Part shown: positions 1 through 8,135 of the stretch, one piece after another
Layout: each line of letters starts with the position of its first letter
Position numbering within the stretch: position 1 is the first letter of the stretch
Assembly: GCF_002217285.1 (NCBI RefSeq)
Contig: NZ_MUGW01000032.1
Span: forward strand, 1 to 64,000
Direction: 5' to 3'
DNA length: 64,000 nucleotides
Origin: Flavobacterium hercynium
Lineage (GTDB): Bacteria; Bacteroidota; Bacteroidia; Flavobacteriales; Flavobacteriaceae
The notes under the pieces: generated by a model
Database searches by the model: none
What the model saw: the letters and a program-made list of their open reading frames with translations, nothing else
Told to the model about the DNA's origin: nothing
Program-made: the position numbers and the translations under genes

Positions 1-138
1 GCCAAAGCTGTTTTCTGATGCGTTGTAAATTTGAAGTTTAAAATCTTTAATTTCAATTGTTTTGAAACTCTGTGCTTGTGATTCCATATTAAATAAAATT
101 AAACTTGTTATAAATACTGTCGAGATAGTGTGTTTCAT
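1..138 (-). CDS. N-terminus of a secreted protein, cut by the window edge
   Basis: Reading the minus strand from an ATG at 138 gives 46 open codons up to the first base of the window, so only the start of the gene is present. Residues 1-23 look like a signal peptide (MKHTIS..., a hydrophobic core, then SQAQS), so the product is probably periplasmic or surface-exposed. The mature start (SFKTIEIKDFKLQIYNAS, then ENSFG) reminds me of secreted metallo-beta-lactamase-fold hydrolases, but no catalytic motif lies inside the window, so this is a guess. The gene lies 88 bases downstream of the Crp/Fnr-type regulator on the same strand, with its own promoter-like region between them. Confidence 0.6.
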   Translation of the reverse strand, partial: MKHTISTVFITSLILFNMESQAQSFKTIEIKDFKLQIYNASENSFG

Positions 139-165
139 TTCTTGTGCTGTTTTAGATTAACACTG

Positions 166-211
166 CAAAGATGAAACGATATGCGATATCAAAACATTAA
201 ACTAGTTTAAT
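166..211 (-). promoter_or_regulatory. Candidate promoter with a 16-bp palindromic operator
   Basis: On the minus strand, TTTG (193-190) is followed after 16 bases by CATCTTTG (173-166), one mismatch from the Bacteroidota -7 box TAnnTTTG. Just upstream, at 196-211, is the perfect palindrome ATTAAACTAGTTTAAT. A dyad next to the -33 box is a usual place for a Crp/Fnr-family activator to bind, and such a regulator is the neighbouring gene. The pairing of regulator and site is inferred. Confidence 0.4.
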
Positions 212-226
212 AAATAAAGGGAAATC

Positions 227-808
227 TTATTTTTTCACCGCAATTTTCTTTCGAATATTACTTAGAAAAACATTGGTAATTCCCAAATAGGCAGCTATTT
301 GGATGTTAGAAAGGCGCTGGAGAAGCTGTGGGTATTTTTCTGTAAATTCTATATAGCGGGATTCTGCCGTTTTACTCAAATTATCAATCATTCTTCGTTG
401 AAGGGCAACGTGCGTTTTTTGGGTCATTACTCGAAATAGTTTTTCAATTTGAGGTAAATTAGCATAGGCAAACTCTTTATCCTTTTTAGAAATTATAAGC
501 ACTTCGCTGTCTTCAAGCGCTTCTATGAAAAGTTGTGAAGGGGTTTCGGCAGTAAAACTGTCAATATCGGTAATCCACCAATTTTCAATTGCAAAATAGA
601 GTATTTGCTCAAAACCATTTTTGTCGATATGATAGACACGAAATAGCCCTTTGGTGACAAAGCCTTCAAATTTACAAATCTCGCCTTCTCTGAGTAAAAA
701 GTTTTTTTTAGGGATTAACTTTTGCTTAAATAAATTGCAAAAATCTTCTATTTCATTTTCTAAAAGAGAAATATGTTTAGCAATGTTTTGTTTTAAAAGT
801 GCTTTCAT
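227..808 (-). CDS. Crp/Fnr family transcriptional regulator
   Basis: This 193-residue protein has the layout and length of Bacteroidota Crp/Fnr regulators. A cyclic-nucleotide-binding-type beta-roll covers about residues 20-115 (LREGEICKFEGFVTKGLFRV), followed by a dimer helix and a C-terminal helix-turn-helix at about 165-190 (IQIAAYLGITNVFLSNIRKK). The fold predicts a small-molecule- or redox-responsive DNA-binding protein; the effector cannot be read from the sequence. The FNR cysteine cluster is absent, so an iron-sulfur oxygen sensor is unlikely. A perfect hairpin (821-845) lies just before the start. The palindrome at 196-211, before the downstream secreted-protein gene, is a plausible target. 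Confidence 0.85.
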   Translation of the reverse strand: MKALLKQNIAKHISLLENEIEDFCNLFKQKLIPKKNFLLREGEICKFEGFVTKGLFRVYHIDKNGFEQILYFAIENWWITDIDSFTAETPSQLFIEALEDSEVLIISKKDKEFAYANLPQIEKLFRVMTQKTHVALQRRMIDNLSKTAESRYIEFTEKYPQLLQRLSNIQIAAYLGITNVFLSNIRKKIAVKK

Positions 809-820
809 ATAAAGGGATAT

Positions 821-845
821 AAAAAATGCTTCTCAAGCATTTTTT
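821..845. terminator. Perfect hairpin with A- and T-tracts upstream of the Crp-type gene
   Basis: AAAAAATGCTT and AAGCATTTTTT form an 11-bp stem around a CTC loop. It is symmetric and could terminate transcription in either direction. It lies 13 bases before the start of the Crp-type gene, so on the minus strand it would either block read-through into that gene or sit in its leader. Confidence 0.55.
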
Positions 846-934
846 AGCCTTGCTAAGGTACATAAATATTTAAATAAAATTAAACCAGCCCCTGTTAATA
901 TCGCATCAAAAGCCTCTCAAATTGAGAGATTTTT

Positions 935-1696
935 TTGTTTGAACTACGGACATACAGACCGAAAGTTAAAACTATAGAGAATTTTCCCTTGCGAGGTTTT
1001 TTTCTTTGCCCACAGTGCGGTCAAAAGTTAACAGGAAGCAAATGCAAAGGAAGAAGCAAATATTATTACTATTATCACTGTGATAAAGAGTGCAAATGGA
1101 GAATAAACTCAGAAGTAGCTAATAAAGTATTTAAAGAACATTTAAATAAATTTAAACCTTTAGCAGAAGTAAAGAAACTGTATACAGCAGTCTTGCTTGA
1201 AGGTTATAGAGAGCATACTGGAGTAATAGCTAGTGAAAAAAAGAAGTCCCTTGAGCAGATTGCAGTTTATGAGAAGAAACTATCAGTGGCAAGAAATTTA
1301 TTAGTTACCGAGAAAATTGATGCTGAGGATTATAATTTAATGAAAATTGAATACAATGCAGTTATCAGTAAGCTGGAAAAAGACATTGGCAATGTAGAGG
1401 ACGACAGAGCCAGTATAGAGCAATTAACGACGACCGGATTGGAAAACCTTATCAAGCTAGGCGACGCCTTTGATGGTGCGACTTTAGCTGATTGCAGAGA
1501 ATTAATTGGTTTAATTTTTCCCGAAAATTTCACATTTCAAGAAAACAAAATCCGAACCGCTCGAATCAATGAAATGGTCAACTGTATCTATTTGGTAAAC
1601 AACAGATTACGAGCAAAAAAAAACGGGACAAAAGATGATATTTTTCTTTTGTCCCGAGTAGTGACCTCGACTGGATTCAAACCAGTAACCTCTTGA
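935..1696 (+). pseudogene. Serine site-specific recombinase remnant (zinc-ribbon and coiled-coil part only)
   Basis: About 250 codons match the C-terminal part of large serine recombinases. A recombinase zinc beta-ribbon is visible (CPQCG at 25-29, Cys49 and Cys53 in YYYYYHCDKECKW), followed by a charged coiled-coil stretch at about 85-165 and the C-terminal tail. The N-terminal catalytic resolvase domain with its serine is missing. The frame opens only after a stop at 923-925, and the nominal start is a TTG without obvious support. I read it as a decayed fragment that cannot recombine DNA. Its last codons run antisense through the terminator and 3' half of tRNA-Arg, ending in SRVVTSTGFKPVTS, which suggests an old integration junction at the tRNA. 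Confidence 0.75.
1615..1656 (-). terminator. Rho-independent terminator of tRNA-Arg
   Basis: On the minus strand a perfect 12-bp stem (CGGGACAAAAGA with TCTTTTGTCCCG, 9-nt loop) is followed by nine T residues. It begins 6 bases after the tRNA 3' end, as expected for a tRNA terminator. The recombinase remnant on the opposite strand reads straight through it. Confidence 0.85.
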
Positions 1697-1735
1697 GCCG
1701 TAATCAAGTGCGCTATTCAGTTGCGCCACGAGGCC
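1662..1735 (-). tRNA. tRNA-Arg (anticodon ACG)
   Basis: The minus strand folds into a full cloverleaf. The acceptor stem is GGCCTCG with CGAGGTC (one G-U pair), the D-stem is GCGC/GCGC, and the anticodon stem is CTTGA/TCAAG around the loop TTACGGC. The anticodon is ACG (Arg, CGU codons; A34 is normally edited to inosine by TadA). The T-stem is ACTGG/CCAGT. CCA is not encoded. The length is 74 nt including the discriminator A. Confidence 0.95.
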
Positions 1736-1792
1736 TTTTTTATTTCAAATAAGATATTTTTTTATACCTTTGTTGATTGCTTATTGCGGGTG

Positions 1793-1822
1793 CAAAGATA
1801 GGGATAAATGTGAGATAAACAA
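1793..1822 (-). promoter_or_regulatory. Bacteroidota-type promoter of tRNA-Arg
   Basis: On the minus strand, TTG (1822-1820), a 19-base spacer and TATCTTTG (1800-1793) match the Bacteroidota consensus TTG-N(17-23)-TAnnTTTG. The tRNA 5' end follows about 57 bases downstream. Confidence 0.6.
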
Positions 1823-1850
1823 GGGTAAAATCAAATAAAATTTAAAAAAA

Positions 1851-2363
1851 ATGCAGTTAGAAAATTATGTGCGTGATATTCAAGGGTTTCCGAAAGAAGG
1901 AATTTTGTTTAAAGATATCACTCCGTTGCTAAATGATCCAGAAGCGAGACACAAATGCCTTGAAATTTTAGTAGAATCACTAAAAGGTCAAAAAATAGAC
2001 AAAGTAATAGGAGCAGAAAGTCGAGGCTTTTTCTTCGGGATGTTATTAGCAGATCGATTGAATGCGGGGTTTGTTCCTGTTCGTAAGCCAAAGAAATTAC
2101 CTTTTGATACTATTTCGGCTTCCTACGATTTAGAATACGGTACAGATGCATTGGAAATACATGTAGATGCTATAAAAAAAGGAGAACGCGTTTTAATCCA
2201 TGACGATGTTTTGGCTACAGGAGGAACGGCAAAAGCAATGGAAACTTTGGTAAAAGAACTAGGAGGGGAGATTATACAATTTAATTTTCTGATGGAACTT
2301 TCTTTCTTAAACGGAAGAGAAAAAATAAAGGATAATACTATATTTGCTGCTATAACCTACTAA
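1851..2363 (+). CDS. apt: Adenine phosphoribosyltransferase
   Basis: This cytoplasmic purine-salvage enzyme joins adenine and PRPP to make AMP and diphosphate. The 170-residue length is standard. Visible family features are the N-terminal FPKEGILFKDITPLL segment, the GAESRGFFFG stretch near residue 60, and the PRPP-binding loop VLIHDDVLATGGTAKA at about 114-129. The ATG follows an A-rich stretch typical of Flavobacterium starts. A -7-like TACCTTTG lies at 1765-1772, without a clear -33 partner. The lipoprotein gene starts 14 bases downstream on the same strand, so the two are probably co-transcribed. Confidence 0.95.
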   Translation: MQLENYVRDIQGFPKEGILFKDITPLLNDPEARHKCLEILVESLKGQKIDKVIGAESRGFFFGMLLADRLNAGFVPVRKPKKLPFDTISASYDLEYGTDALEIHVDAIKKGERVLIHDDVLATGGTAKAMETLVKELGGEIIQFNFLMELSFLNGREKIKDNTIFAAITY

Positions 2364-2377
2364 TAGATTTAGAGCAA

Positions 2378-3151
2378 ATGAAGAAACTTTATTGTTTGGC
2401 AGTATTGGCATTACTAATTTCATGTAAAGAAGAGAAAAGAACAGATTTAAAGAAAGTTGAGGACACCGTTCAGAAAGACTCAACTGTTATTGAAGAAACA
2501 AGTAATCAAAATTTGCTGGACAGTTTGGCAAGTGATCTTCGTCCCGGCGAAAAATTAGAATTAGAGAAAGTATACACAGACGAAGCAGAATTCGTGATGT
2601 TTGATACTGGAGGAGATTATTCGTATTTTGTAATTAAAAAGGATAACAAACTAATTGGTCTGACCTCTAACATTCAGGACGAAATGAATTATACCAGAGG
2701 CGATATATTTGAAGTAAAATGGAAAATCGATAGTTCTTTTGTTGCCGGAGACGGAGAAAGACTGGAGTATACCGAATGGTTTATCAGTGCTAAAAAAATA
2801 AAAGAAGGATCGGTAAGTTTGTTTCGAAAAAAATATACCAAAGAACTTAAATATACCTGGTCAGGTGAACATGAGTATAGTACAGAATTTAAAGATTATT
2901 TGTATGATGTTGTAGAATATTATTTGGCCAATTCAACTCGCGAGCTTGTAAAGTCGCATATACAAGCTAATTCAGATTTGACCTATTCAATAGAAGAACG
3001 CAAGGAAAAGAATCGTAATTATATTGTTTTAGGTATTGCAACAGAAGTTGAGCATCGTACGAGTATTGTTCAATGGCTTTATATCGATAATGAAGACAGA
3101 AAGTTATACGAGTATGATTTAGCAAATGAAAAACTAATAGAATTTCCGTAA
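2378..3151 (+). CDS. Putative lipoprotein of unknown function
   Basis: A lipoprotein signal is clear: MKKLYC, a hydrophobic stretch, then ISCKEEK with the lipid-attachment Cys at 16. The 257-residue product should sit on the periplasmic face or surface of the outer membrane. The mature part is acidic and begins with a low-complexity linker (about 17-45), then a globular region rich in aromatic and charged residues. I recognise no family or catalytic motif. It follows apt by 14 bases, and a strong terminator (3173-3204) closes the pair. Confidence 0.75.
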   Translation: MKKLYCLAVLALLISCKEEKRTDLKKVEDTVQKDSTVIEETSNQNLLDSLASDLRPGEKLELEKVYTDEAEFVMFDTGGDYSYFVIKKDNKLIGLTSNIQDEMNYTRGDIFEVKWKIDSSFVAGDGERLEYTEWFISAKKIKEGSVSLFRKKYTKELKYTWSGEHEYSTEFKDYLYDVVEYYLANSTRELVKSHIQANSDLTYSIEERKEKNRNYIVLGIATEVEHRTSIVQWLYIDNEDRKLYEYDLANEKLIEFP

Positions 3152-3172
3152 AGATTTATTCCATAAAAAATA

Positions 3173-3204
3173 AAACCCGATCTATTTTGAAGTAGATCGG
3201 GTTT
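3173..3204. terminator. Bidirectional terminator between the lipoprotein gene and pheT
   Basis: AAACCCGATCTA pairs with TAGATCGGGTTT (perfect 12-bp stem, 8-nt loop) between two convergent genes. A- and T-rich flanks on both sides let it serve both strands. Confidence 0.85.
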
Positions 3205-3225
3205 GTTTATTTAGAATGCTATTGT

Positions 3226-5646
3226 TTATCTTAAAACGGCACCAAGTTCGGTTTCGAATGATTGTTGCAGTTTTGTCATAATCTTATCAATTTGAGCATC
3301 TGTCAGCGTTTTTGTGCTGTCCTGAATAGTAAAACTCAAAGCATAAGACTTTTTGCCTTGTGGAAGTTTTTCACCTTCGTAAACATCAAACAAATTAACG
3401 TCTTTTAAGAGCGATTTCTCTGTTTGTTTTGCTAATTTGTATATACTCTCGTAAGTTGTGTTTTGATCGATTAGCAAGGCTAAATCGCGGCGAACTTCAG
3501 GATATTTTGGAATCTCTGTGTATTTAATTTTTCCAGTGATGATTTTCAATACTAAATCCCAATTGAAATCAGCAAAATAAACATCTTGTTTGATTCCGAA
3601 ATGTTTTAGAATTGATTTTTTTACCACTCCCATTTCAACCAAGGTGTCATTGTTGTAGCAAATAGAAGTTCCTTCAGCGAAAACATCAGAACTTACCGGA
3701 GCATTCGAAATTTTTTCAATTCCCAAACGTGATAAAATAGCAGTAACATATCCTTTTAGTAAAAAGAAATCAGTTGATTTTTGAGGATTTGTCCAGCTTT
3801 CTTTGTTTCTGTTTCCAGATAATGATAACGTTAAATGTTTGTGCTCTTCGTAACCGTTCAAATATTTATGATACGATTTTCCGAATTCAAATAATTTTAA
3901 ATCAGCATTTTTTCTGTTGATGTTGTATGAAATAGCTTCAAGTGCAGAAAACAACAACGATTGACGCATCGTTGCTAAATCACTACTCAAAGGATTTAAC
4001 ATCGTAACATTATGTTCTTCTTTTAAAGCAGTCGATAACTTAGCATACGCAGCCGTTGTCAAAGAGTTAGCCATCATTTCATGAAACCCTTGTGAGTTTA
4101 GTTGTGATGCTATTACATTTTGTACTTTATAGTCTTCTGTTCTTGGTGAATTAGAAACCGTCGCATTGAATTTTTTAGAGAATTCAATGTTGTTGTATCC
4201 ATAAACTCTTAAAATTTCTTCGATCACATCAATTTCACGTTGTACATCCACACGGTAAGCAGGAATCGTTAATCCTAAACCAGAATCAGAAACACTGTTT
4301 ACTTTGATGTCAAGAGAAACTAATATTTTCTTGATCGTATCTTTTGGAATTTCCTGTCCGATAATTTTAGAAACATGACTAAAGTTTAATAAAACAGAGA
4401 AATCTTCAATTTTCTTAGGATATACTTCTACAACATCAGATGTGATTTTTCCACCTGCAACTTCCTGAATCAAAAGAGCAGCACGTTTCAAAGCATATTC
4501 TGTAATCGTAGGATCAATTCCTCTTTCAAATCTAAAAGAAGCATCTGTATTTAATTGGTGTCTCTTTGCTGTTTTACGAACGCTAACAGCATCGAAGTAA
4601 GCACTTTCTAAAAAGATAGACGTTGTTCCGTCGCTAACACCTGATTTTTTTCCTCCAAAAACACCCGCAATACAAAGCGGACCTTTTTCGTCACAGATCA
4701 TTAAATCTTCTGCATGTAAGGTTCTTTCAACATCATCCAGTGTTGTGAATTTTGTTCCTGCAGGAAGTGTTTTAACAATTACTTTTCCGCTGATTTTTGC
4801 AGCATCAAAAGCATGAAGCGGCTGACCTAATTCATGCAAAACATAATTAGTAACGTCAACAATATTATTTTTTGGAGTTAATCCAATTGCTTTTAAACGA
4901 TCTTGTAACCAGTTAGGAGATTCTCCAACCGTAATTCCTGAAATCGTTACACCACAATATCTAGGAGCTAAAAGAGGTTCTTCTACACTTACATCAATTT
5001 TTAATGTACGCATGTCAACTCTAAAGTTACTTACTGCAGGCGTAATCAATTCTACGTTTACACCACGTTGCAGCATTCCGGCTCTTAAATCACGTGCAGT
5101 TCCAAAATGACTCATTGCATCTGCACGATTCGGCGTTAAACCGATTTCGAAAACTTCATCATTAGCTATTTGAAAAACTTCAGCCGCAGGTGTTCCAGGT
5201 ACTAATGCTTCGTCAAGCACCATAATTCCGTCATGACTTTTGCCTAAACCTAATTCGTCTTCAGCACAAATCATTCCGTGGCTTTCCTGACCGCGAATTT
5301 TACCTTTTTTGATTGTAAATTCAGCACCGTCTTTATCATATAATACAGTTCCGATGGTGGCAACCGGTACTTTTTGTCCGGCAGCTACATTGGCAGCACC
5401 ACAAACAATTTGTATAGGAGCTTCTAAACCAACATCTACTGTTGTAATTCTTAATCGGTCAGCATCAGGGTGTTTTTCGCAAGTAAGTACGTGTCCTACA
5501 ACAACTCCTGCCAAACCGCCTTTTACTGATTCATATTTTTCGACAACTTCAACCTCTAAACCTAAATCTGTAAGTAATTCTGAAGTTTGCTCAGATGTCC
5601 AGTCCGTTTTAATAAATTGTTTTAACCAGTTGTAAGATATTTTCAT
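3226..5646 (-). CDS. pheT: Phenylalanine--tRNA ligase beta subunit
   Basis: This is the large subunit of the alpha2-beta2 PheRS that charges tRNA-Phe. The 806-residue length and domain order are those of the bacterial beta chain: an N-terminal tRNA-binding EMAP/OB domain at about 40-150 (VVGHVLTCEKHPDADRL), B3/B4 editing domain at about 205-395, B5 domain at about 405-475, a catalytic-like core, and a C-terminal ferredoxin-fold anticodon-binding domain at about 712-805 (YPEVRRDLALLID). pheS is not adjacent, as is common in this phylum. On the minus strand a -7-like TATATTTG (5683-5676) lies about 30 bases before the ATG, but I see no -33 TTG. Confidence 0.97.
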   Translation of the reverse strand: MKISYNWLKQFIKTDWTSEQTSELLTDLGLEVEVVEKYESVKGGLAGVVVGHVLTCEKHPDADRLRITTVDVGLEAPIQIVCGAANVAAGQKVPVATIGTVLYDKDGAEFTIKKGKIRGQESHGMICAEDELGLGKSHDGIMVLDEALVPGTPAAEVFQIANDEVFEIGLTPNRADAMSHFGTARDLRAGMLQRGVNVELITPAVSNFRVDMRTLKIDVSVEEPLLAPRYCGVTISGITVGESPNWLQDRLKAIGLTPKNNIVDVTNYVLHELGQPLHAFDAAKISGKVIVKTLPAGTKFTTLDDVERTLHAEDLMICDEKGPLCIAGVFGGKKSGVSDGTTSIFLESAYFDAVSVRKTAKRHQLNTDASFRFERGIDPTITEYALKRAALLIQEVAGGKITSDVVEVYPKKIEDFSVLLNFSHVSKIIGQEIPKDTIKKILVSLDIKVNSVSDSGLGLTIPAYRVDVQREIDVIEEILRVYGYNNIEFSKKFNATVSNSPRTEDYKVQNVIASQLNSQGFHEMMANSLTTAAYAKLSTALKEEHNVTMLNPLSSDLATMRQSLLFSALEAISYNINRKNADLKLFEFGKSYHKYLNGYEEHKHLTLSLSGNRNKESWTNPQKSTDFFLLKGYVTAILSRLGIEKISNAPVSSDVFAEGTSICYNNDTLVEMGVVKKSILKHFGIKQDVYFADFNWDLVLKIITGKIKYTEIPKYPEVRRDLALLIDQNTTYESIYKLAKQTEKSLLKDVNLFDVYEGEKLPQGKKSYALSFTIQDSTKTLTDAQIDKIMTKLQQSFETELGAVLR

Positions 5647-5921
5647 GTTAACTTTTTTGTTCTTAAATAAGGTTGCAAATATAAGGATTGCGCGTTGTAC
5701 TAGGAAAGAAATTATTTGCTTTTTTCGAGTTGTTTTTAATGTGCTAAAAAAGTACTGTTTCTGAGGTTTTTATATTTTTGGTGCTAAAATTTTGATAAAT
5801 TAATATTAAATATTAGTTATAAAAATGAATGTGCAATTTTTGTGCTATTAGATGAACGAATAGTGCTATTCTGTTTTGAAATAGGGAGGTAAATTTGAAA
5901 TGAATCAAAAAACTATCTATT

Positions 5922-7427
5922 ATGAGCACTACCGCTAAAAGACCTGATTTTAAGGCTAAATATGACAATTATATCAACGGAAAATTTACAGCTCCTGTAA
6001 AAGGAGAGTATTTTGACGTAATCTCTCCAATCGACGGAAAAGTATTTACGAAAGCAGCACATTCAGGGAAAGAAGACTTGGAACTCGCTGTTGATGCTGC
6101 TTATGAAGCCTTTAAAACCTGGGGAAAAACATCTGTAACAGAAAGAAGTATTCTGCTAAACAAAATTGCTCAAAAAATAGAAGATAATCTGGAGTACATT
6201 GCTACTGTTGAGACTATTGACAATGGAAAACCTATTAGAGAAACCTTGGCAGCAGATATTCCATTGGCAATTGACCATTTCAGATATTTTGCAGGTGTAA
6301 TTCGTGCAGAGGAAAGCTCGATTGCTGAACTGGATTCTCAAACGGTTTCTATCGCACTTAGCGAACCATTAGGAGTTGTGGCTCAAATTATTCCGTGGAA
6401 TTTCCCTATTCTAATGGCGGTTTGGAAAATTGCTCCTGCTTTAGCAGCAGGTAATACTATTGTTTTGAAACCAGCTGAAAGTACGCCAATTTCCATTTTA
6501 GTCTTAATGGAATTAATTGGAGATATTCTTCCTGCAGGAGTTTTAAATATTGTGAACGGATTTGGTGCTGAGTTGGGTCGCCCATTAGTAACCAATAAAA
6601 AAGTAGCCAAAGCAGCTTTTACAGGTTCAACAACAACGGGACGTATGGTAATGCAATACGCGACCGAAAATATTATTCCGGTTACATTAGAATTAGGAGG
6701 TAAGTCACCAAATATTTTCTTCCCTTCTGTAGCAGATCATGACGACGACTTTTTTGATAAAGCAATAGAAGGTGCTGTATTGTTTGCTTTAAATCAAGGT
6801 GAAATTTGTACTTGTCCGTCGAGATTGTTAATTCACGAAGATATTTACGATAAGTTTATTGCCAAAGTAATTGAAAGAACGGAAGCTATTATTGCTGGAA
6901 ATCCATTAGATAAATCGACTATGATTGGTGCGCAGACCTCTTTGGTTCAAAAGGAGAAAATCATGTCGTATATTAAATTAGGGAAAGAAGAAGGTGCTGA
7001 ATTATTAACTGGAGGTGATCAAAATAACTTAGGCGGTGATCTTGAAGGAGGTTATTACATCAAACCTACATTGTTTAAAGGACATAACAAAATGCGTATT
7101 TTTCAGGAAGAAATTTTCGGACCGGTTTTGGCTGTAACGACTTTTAAAACTACGGAAGAAGCCATCGAAATTGCTAACGACACCATGTACGGTCTAGGAG
7201 CAGGAGTTTGGACACGTGATGCACACGAAATTTATCAGGTTCCAAGAGCGATTCAGTCAGGACGTGTCTGGATCAATCAATACCATTCTTATCCGGCAGG
7301 AGCACCATTCGGAGGTTACAAACAATCCGGAATTGGTCGTGAGAACCATAAAATGATGTTAGGTCAGTACCGTCAGACAAAAAACATGCTGATTTCTTAT
7401 GACAAAAAGAAATTAGGATTCTTTTAA
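5922..7427 (+). CDS. NAD-dependent aldehyde dehydrogenase, acetaldehyde dehydrogenase (AldB/ExaC) type
   Basis: It oxidises an aldehyde, probably acetaldehyde or another short aliphatic one, to the acid with NAD(P)+. The 501-residue chain has the full ALDH fold: IIPWNFP near 158, the nucleotide-binding FTGSTTTGR, the general-base motif ELGGKSPN, and the catalytic cysteine in GEICTCPSR (Cys296, with Cys298 two residues later). The CTCPSR form is characteristic of the AldB/ExaC group. The C-terminus FGGYKQSGIGREN is also typical. A TAAATTTG -7-like box lies at 5890-5897. The next gene encodes DUF779, the usual partner of this enzyme group, and an AraC regulator follows. Confidence 0.93.
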   Translation: MSTTAKRPDFKAKYDNYINGKFTAPVKGEYFDVISPIDGKVFTKAAHSGKEDLELAVDAAYEAFKTWGKTSVTERSILLNKIAQKIEDNLEYIATVETIDNGKPIRETLAADIPLAIDHFRYFAGVIRAEESSIAELDSQTVSIALSEPLGVVAQIIPWNFPILMAVWKIAPALAAGNTIVLKPAESTPISILVLMELIGDILPAGVLNIVNGFGAELGRPLVTNKKVAKAAFTGSTTTGRMVMQYATENIIPVTLELGGKSPNIFFPSVADHDDDFFDKAIEGAVLFALNQGEICTCPSRLLIHEDIYDKFIAKVIERTEAIIAGNPLDKSTMIGAQTSLVQKEKIMSYIKLGKEEGAELLTGGDQNNLGGDLEGGYYIKPTLFKGHNKMRIFQEEIFGPVLAVTTFKTTEEAIEIANDTMYGLGAGVWTRDAHEIYQVPRAIQSGRVWINQYHSYPAGAPFGGYKQSGIGRENHKMMLGQYRQTKNMLISYDKKKLGFF

Positions 7428-7450
7428 TTTGTTATTATAATGTTCGAAAA

Positions 7451-7477
7451 AGGTAAGTTTCTGACTTACCTTTTTTT
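7451..7477 (+). terminator. Terminator after the aldehyde dehydrogenase
   Basis: AGGTAAGT pairs with ACTTACCT around TTCTG, then seven T residues follow. It separates the dehydrogenase from the DUF779 gene 30 bases further on, so DUF779 depends on read-through or its own start. Confidence 0.7.
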
Positions 7478-7506
7478 ATAAGTTTAATTTTTTAAAGAAA
7501 ACGATC

Positions 7507-7881
7507 ATGATAAGAAGAATTGACGCCACAGATAAAGCAATTGAATTAATAAAAATTCTAAAAGAAAAGCACGGTGAACTGATGTTTTATCAAGCCGGCG
7601 GATGCTGTGAAGGTACACAACCGCAATGTTTTGAAAAAGGAGGCTATTACCAGCGAATGGGAGATGTGTGTATCGGAACTATTGAAGACACAGAATTCTG
7701 GGTAGACAAAGATTTGTTTGAATACTGGAAACATGCTCATTTTACACTAACTGTAATTGACGCTTTTGGAGTTGGTGGTTTTTCTCTGGAAACACCTTTA
7801 AAAAAGACATTTCAAATCGAATACCGCATTTTTACTGAAGAGGAAGAAAAGGATTTAGAGCCAGTGAGTTTTATAGATTGA
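7507..7881 (+). CDS. DUF779 family protein
   Basis: This small 124-residue soluble protein has the DUF779 signature: a conserved N-terminal region with LMFYQAGGCCEGTQPQCF at about 26-43, a cysteine cluster that could bind metal, and a conserved C-terminal part (IDAFGVGGFSLETPL). The molecular role of the family is unknown to me. It repeatedly lies beside AldB/ExaC-type aldehyde dehydrogenases, and here it follows one by 79 bases, so a role in alcohol or aldehyde metabolism is inferred from context. Confidence 0.88.
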   Translation: MIRRIDATDKAIELIKILKEKHGELMFYQAGGCCEGTQPQCFEKGGYYQRMGDVCIGTIEDTEFWVDKDLFEYWKHAHFTLTVIDAFGVGGFSLETPLKKTFQIEYRIFTEEEEKDLEPVSFID

Positions 7882-7903
7882 TTTTTTTTTAGGGACAAAG
7901 GTT

Positions 7904-8135
7904 CTGAGGTTCAGAGGTGCAAAGGTTTCGTTAGACGTGACAAAAAGGAATGAAGAGAATCCGTGTTAATCTGTGTTTTCGCATAGCGAATCTGTGTCAT
8001 CAGCGTATCATTAAAATCCAAAGTGTTTACAATCTTGTCAAAAATGACAAAACGGGAGTTAACTAACTTTAAAATAGGCTTTATGGAATAAACACACTCA
8101 CAATTCCTTAGTAACTCAGCCCCTCAGAACCTCAG
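7904..8135. repeat. Themed intergenic inverted repeat (word CTGAGGTT)
   Basis: CTGAGGTTCAGAGG (7904-7917) is matched on the other strand by CCTCAGAACCTCAG (8122-8135), 13 of 14 positions. The two arms bracket the 250-base gap between the convergent DUF779 and AraC genes, and the right arm overlaps the AraC stop codon by a few bases. No gene is visible between them. Confidence 0.6.
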
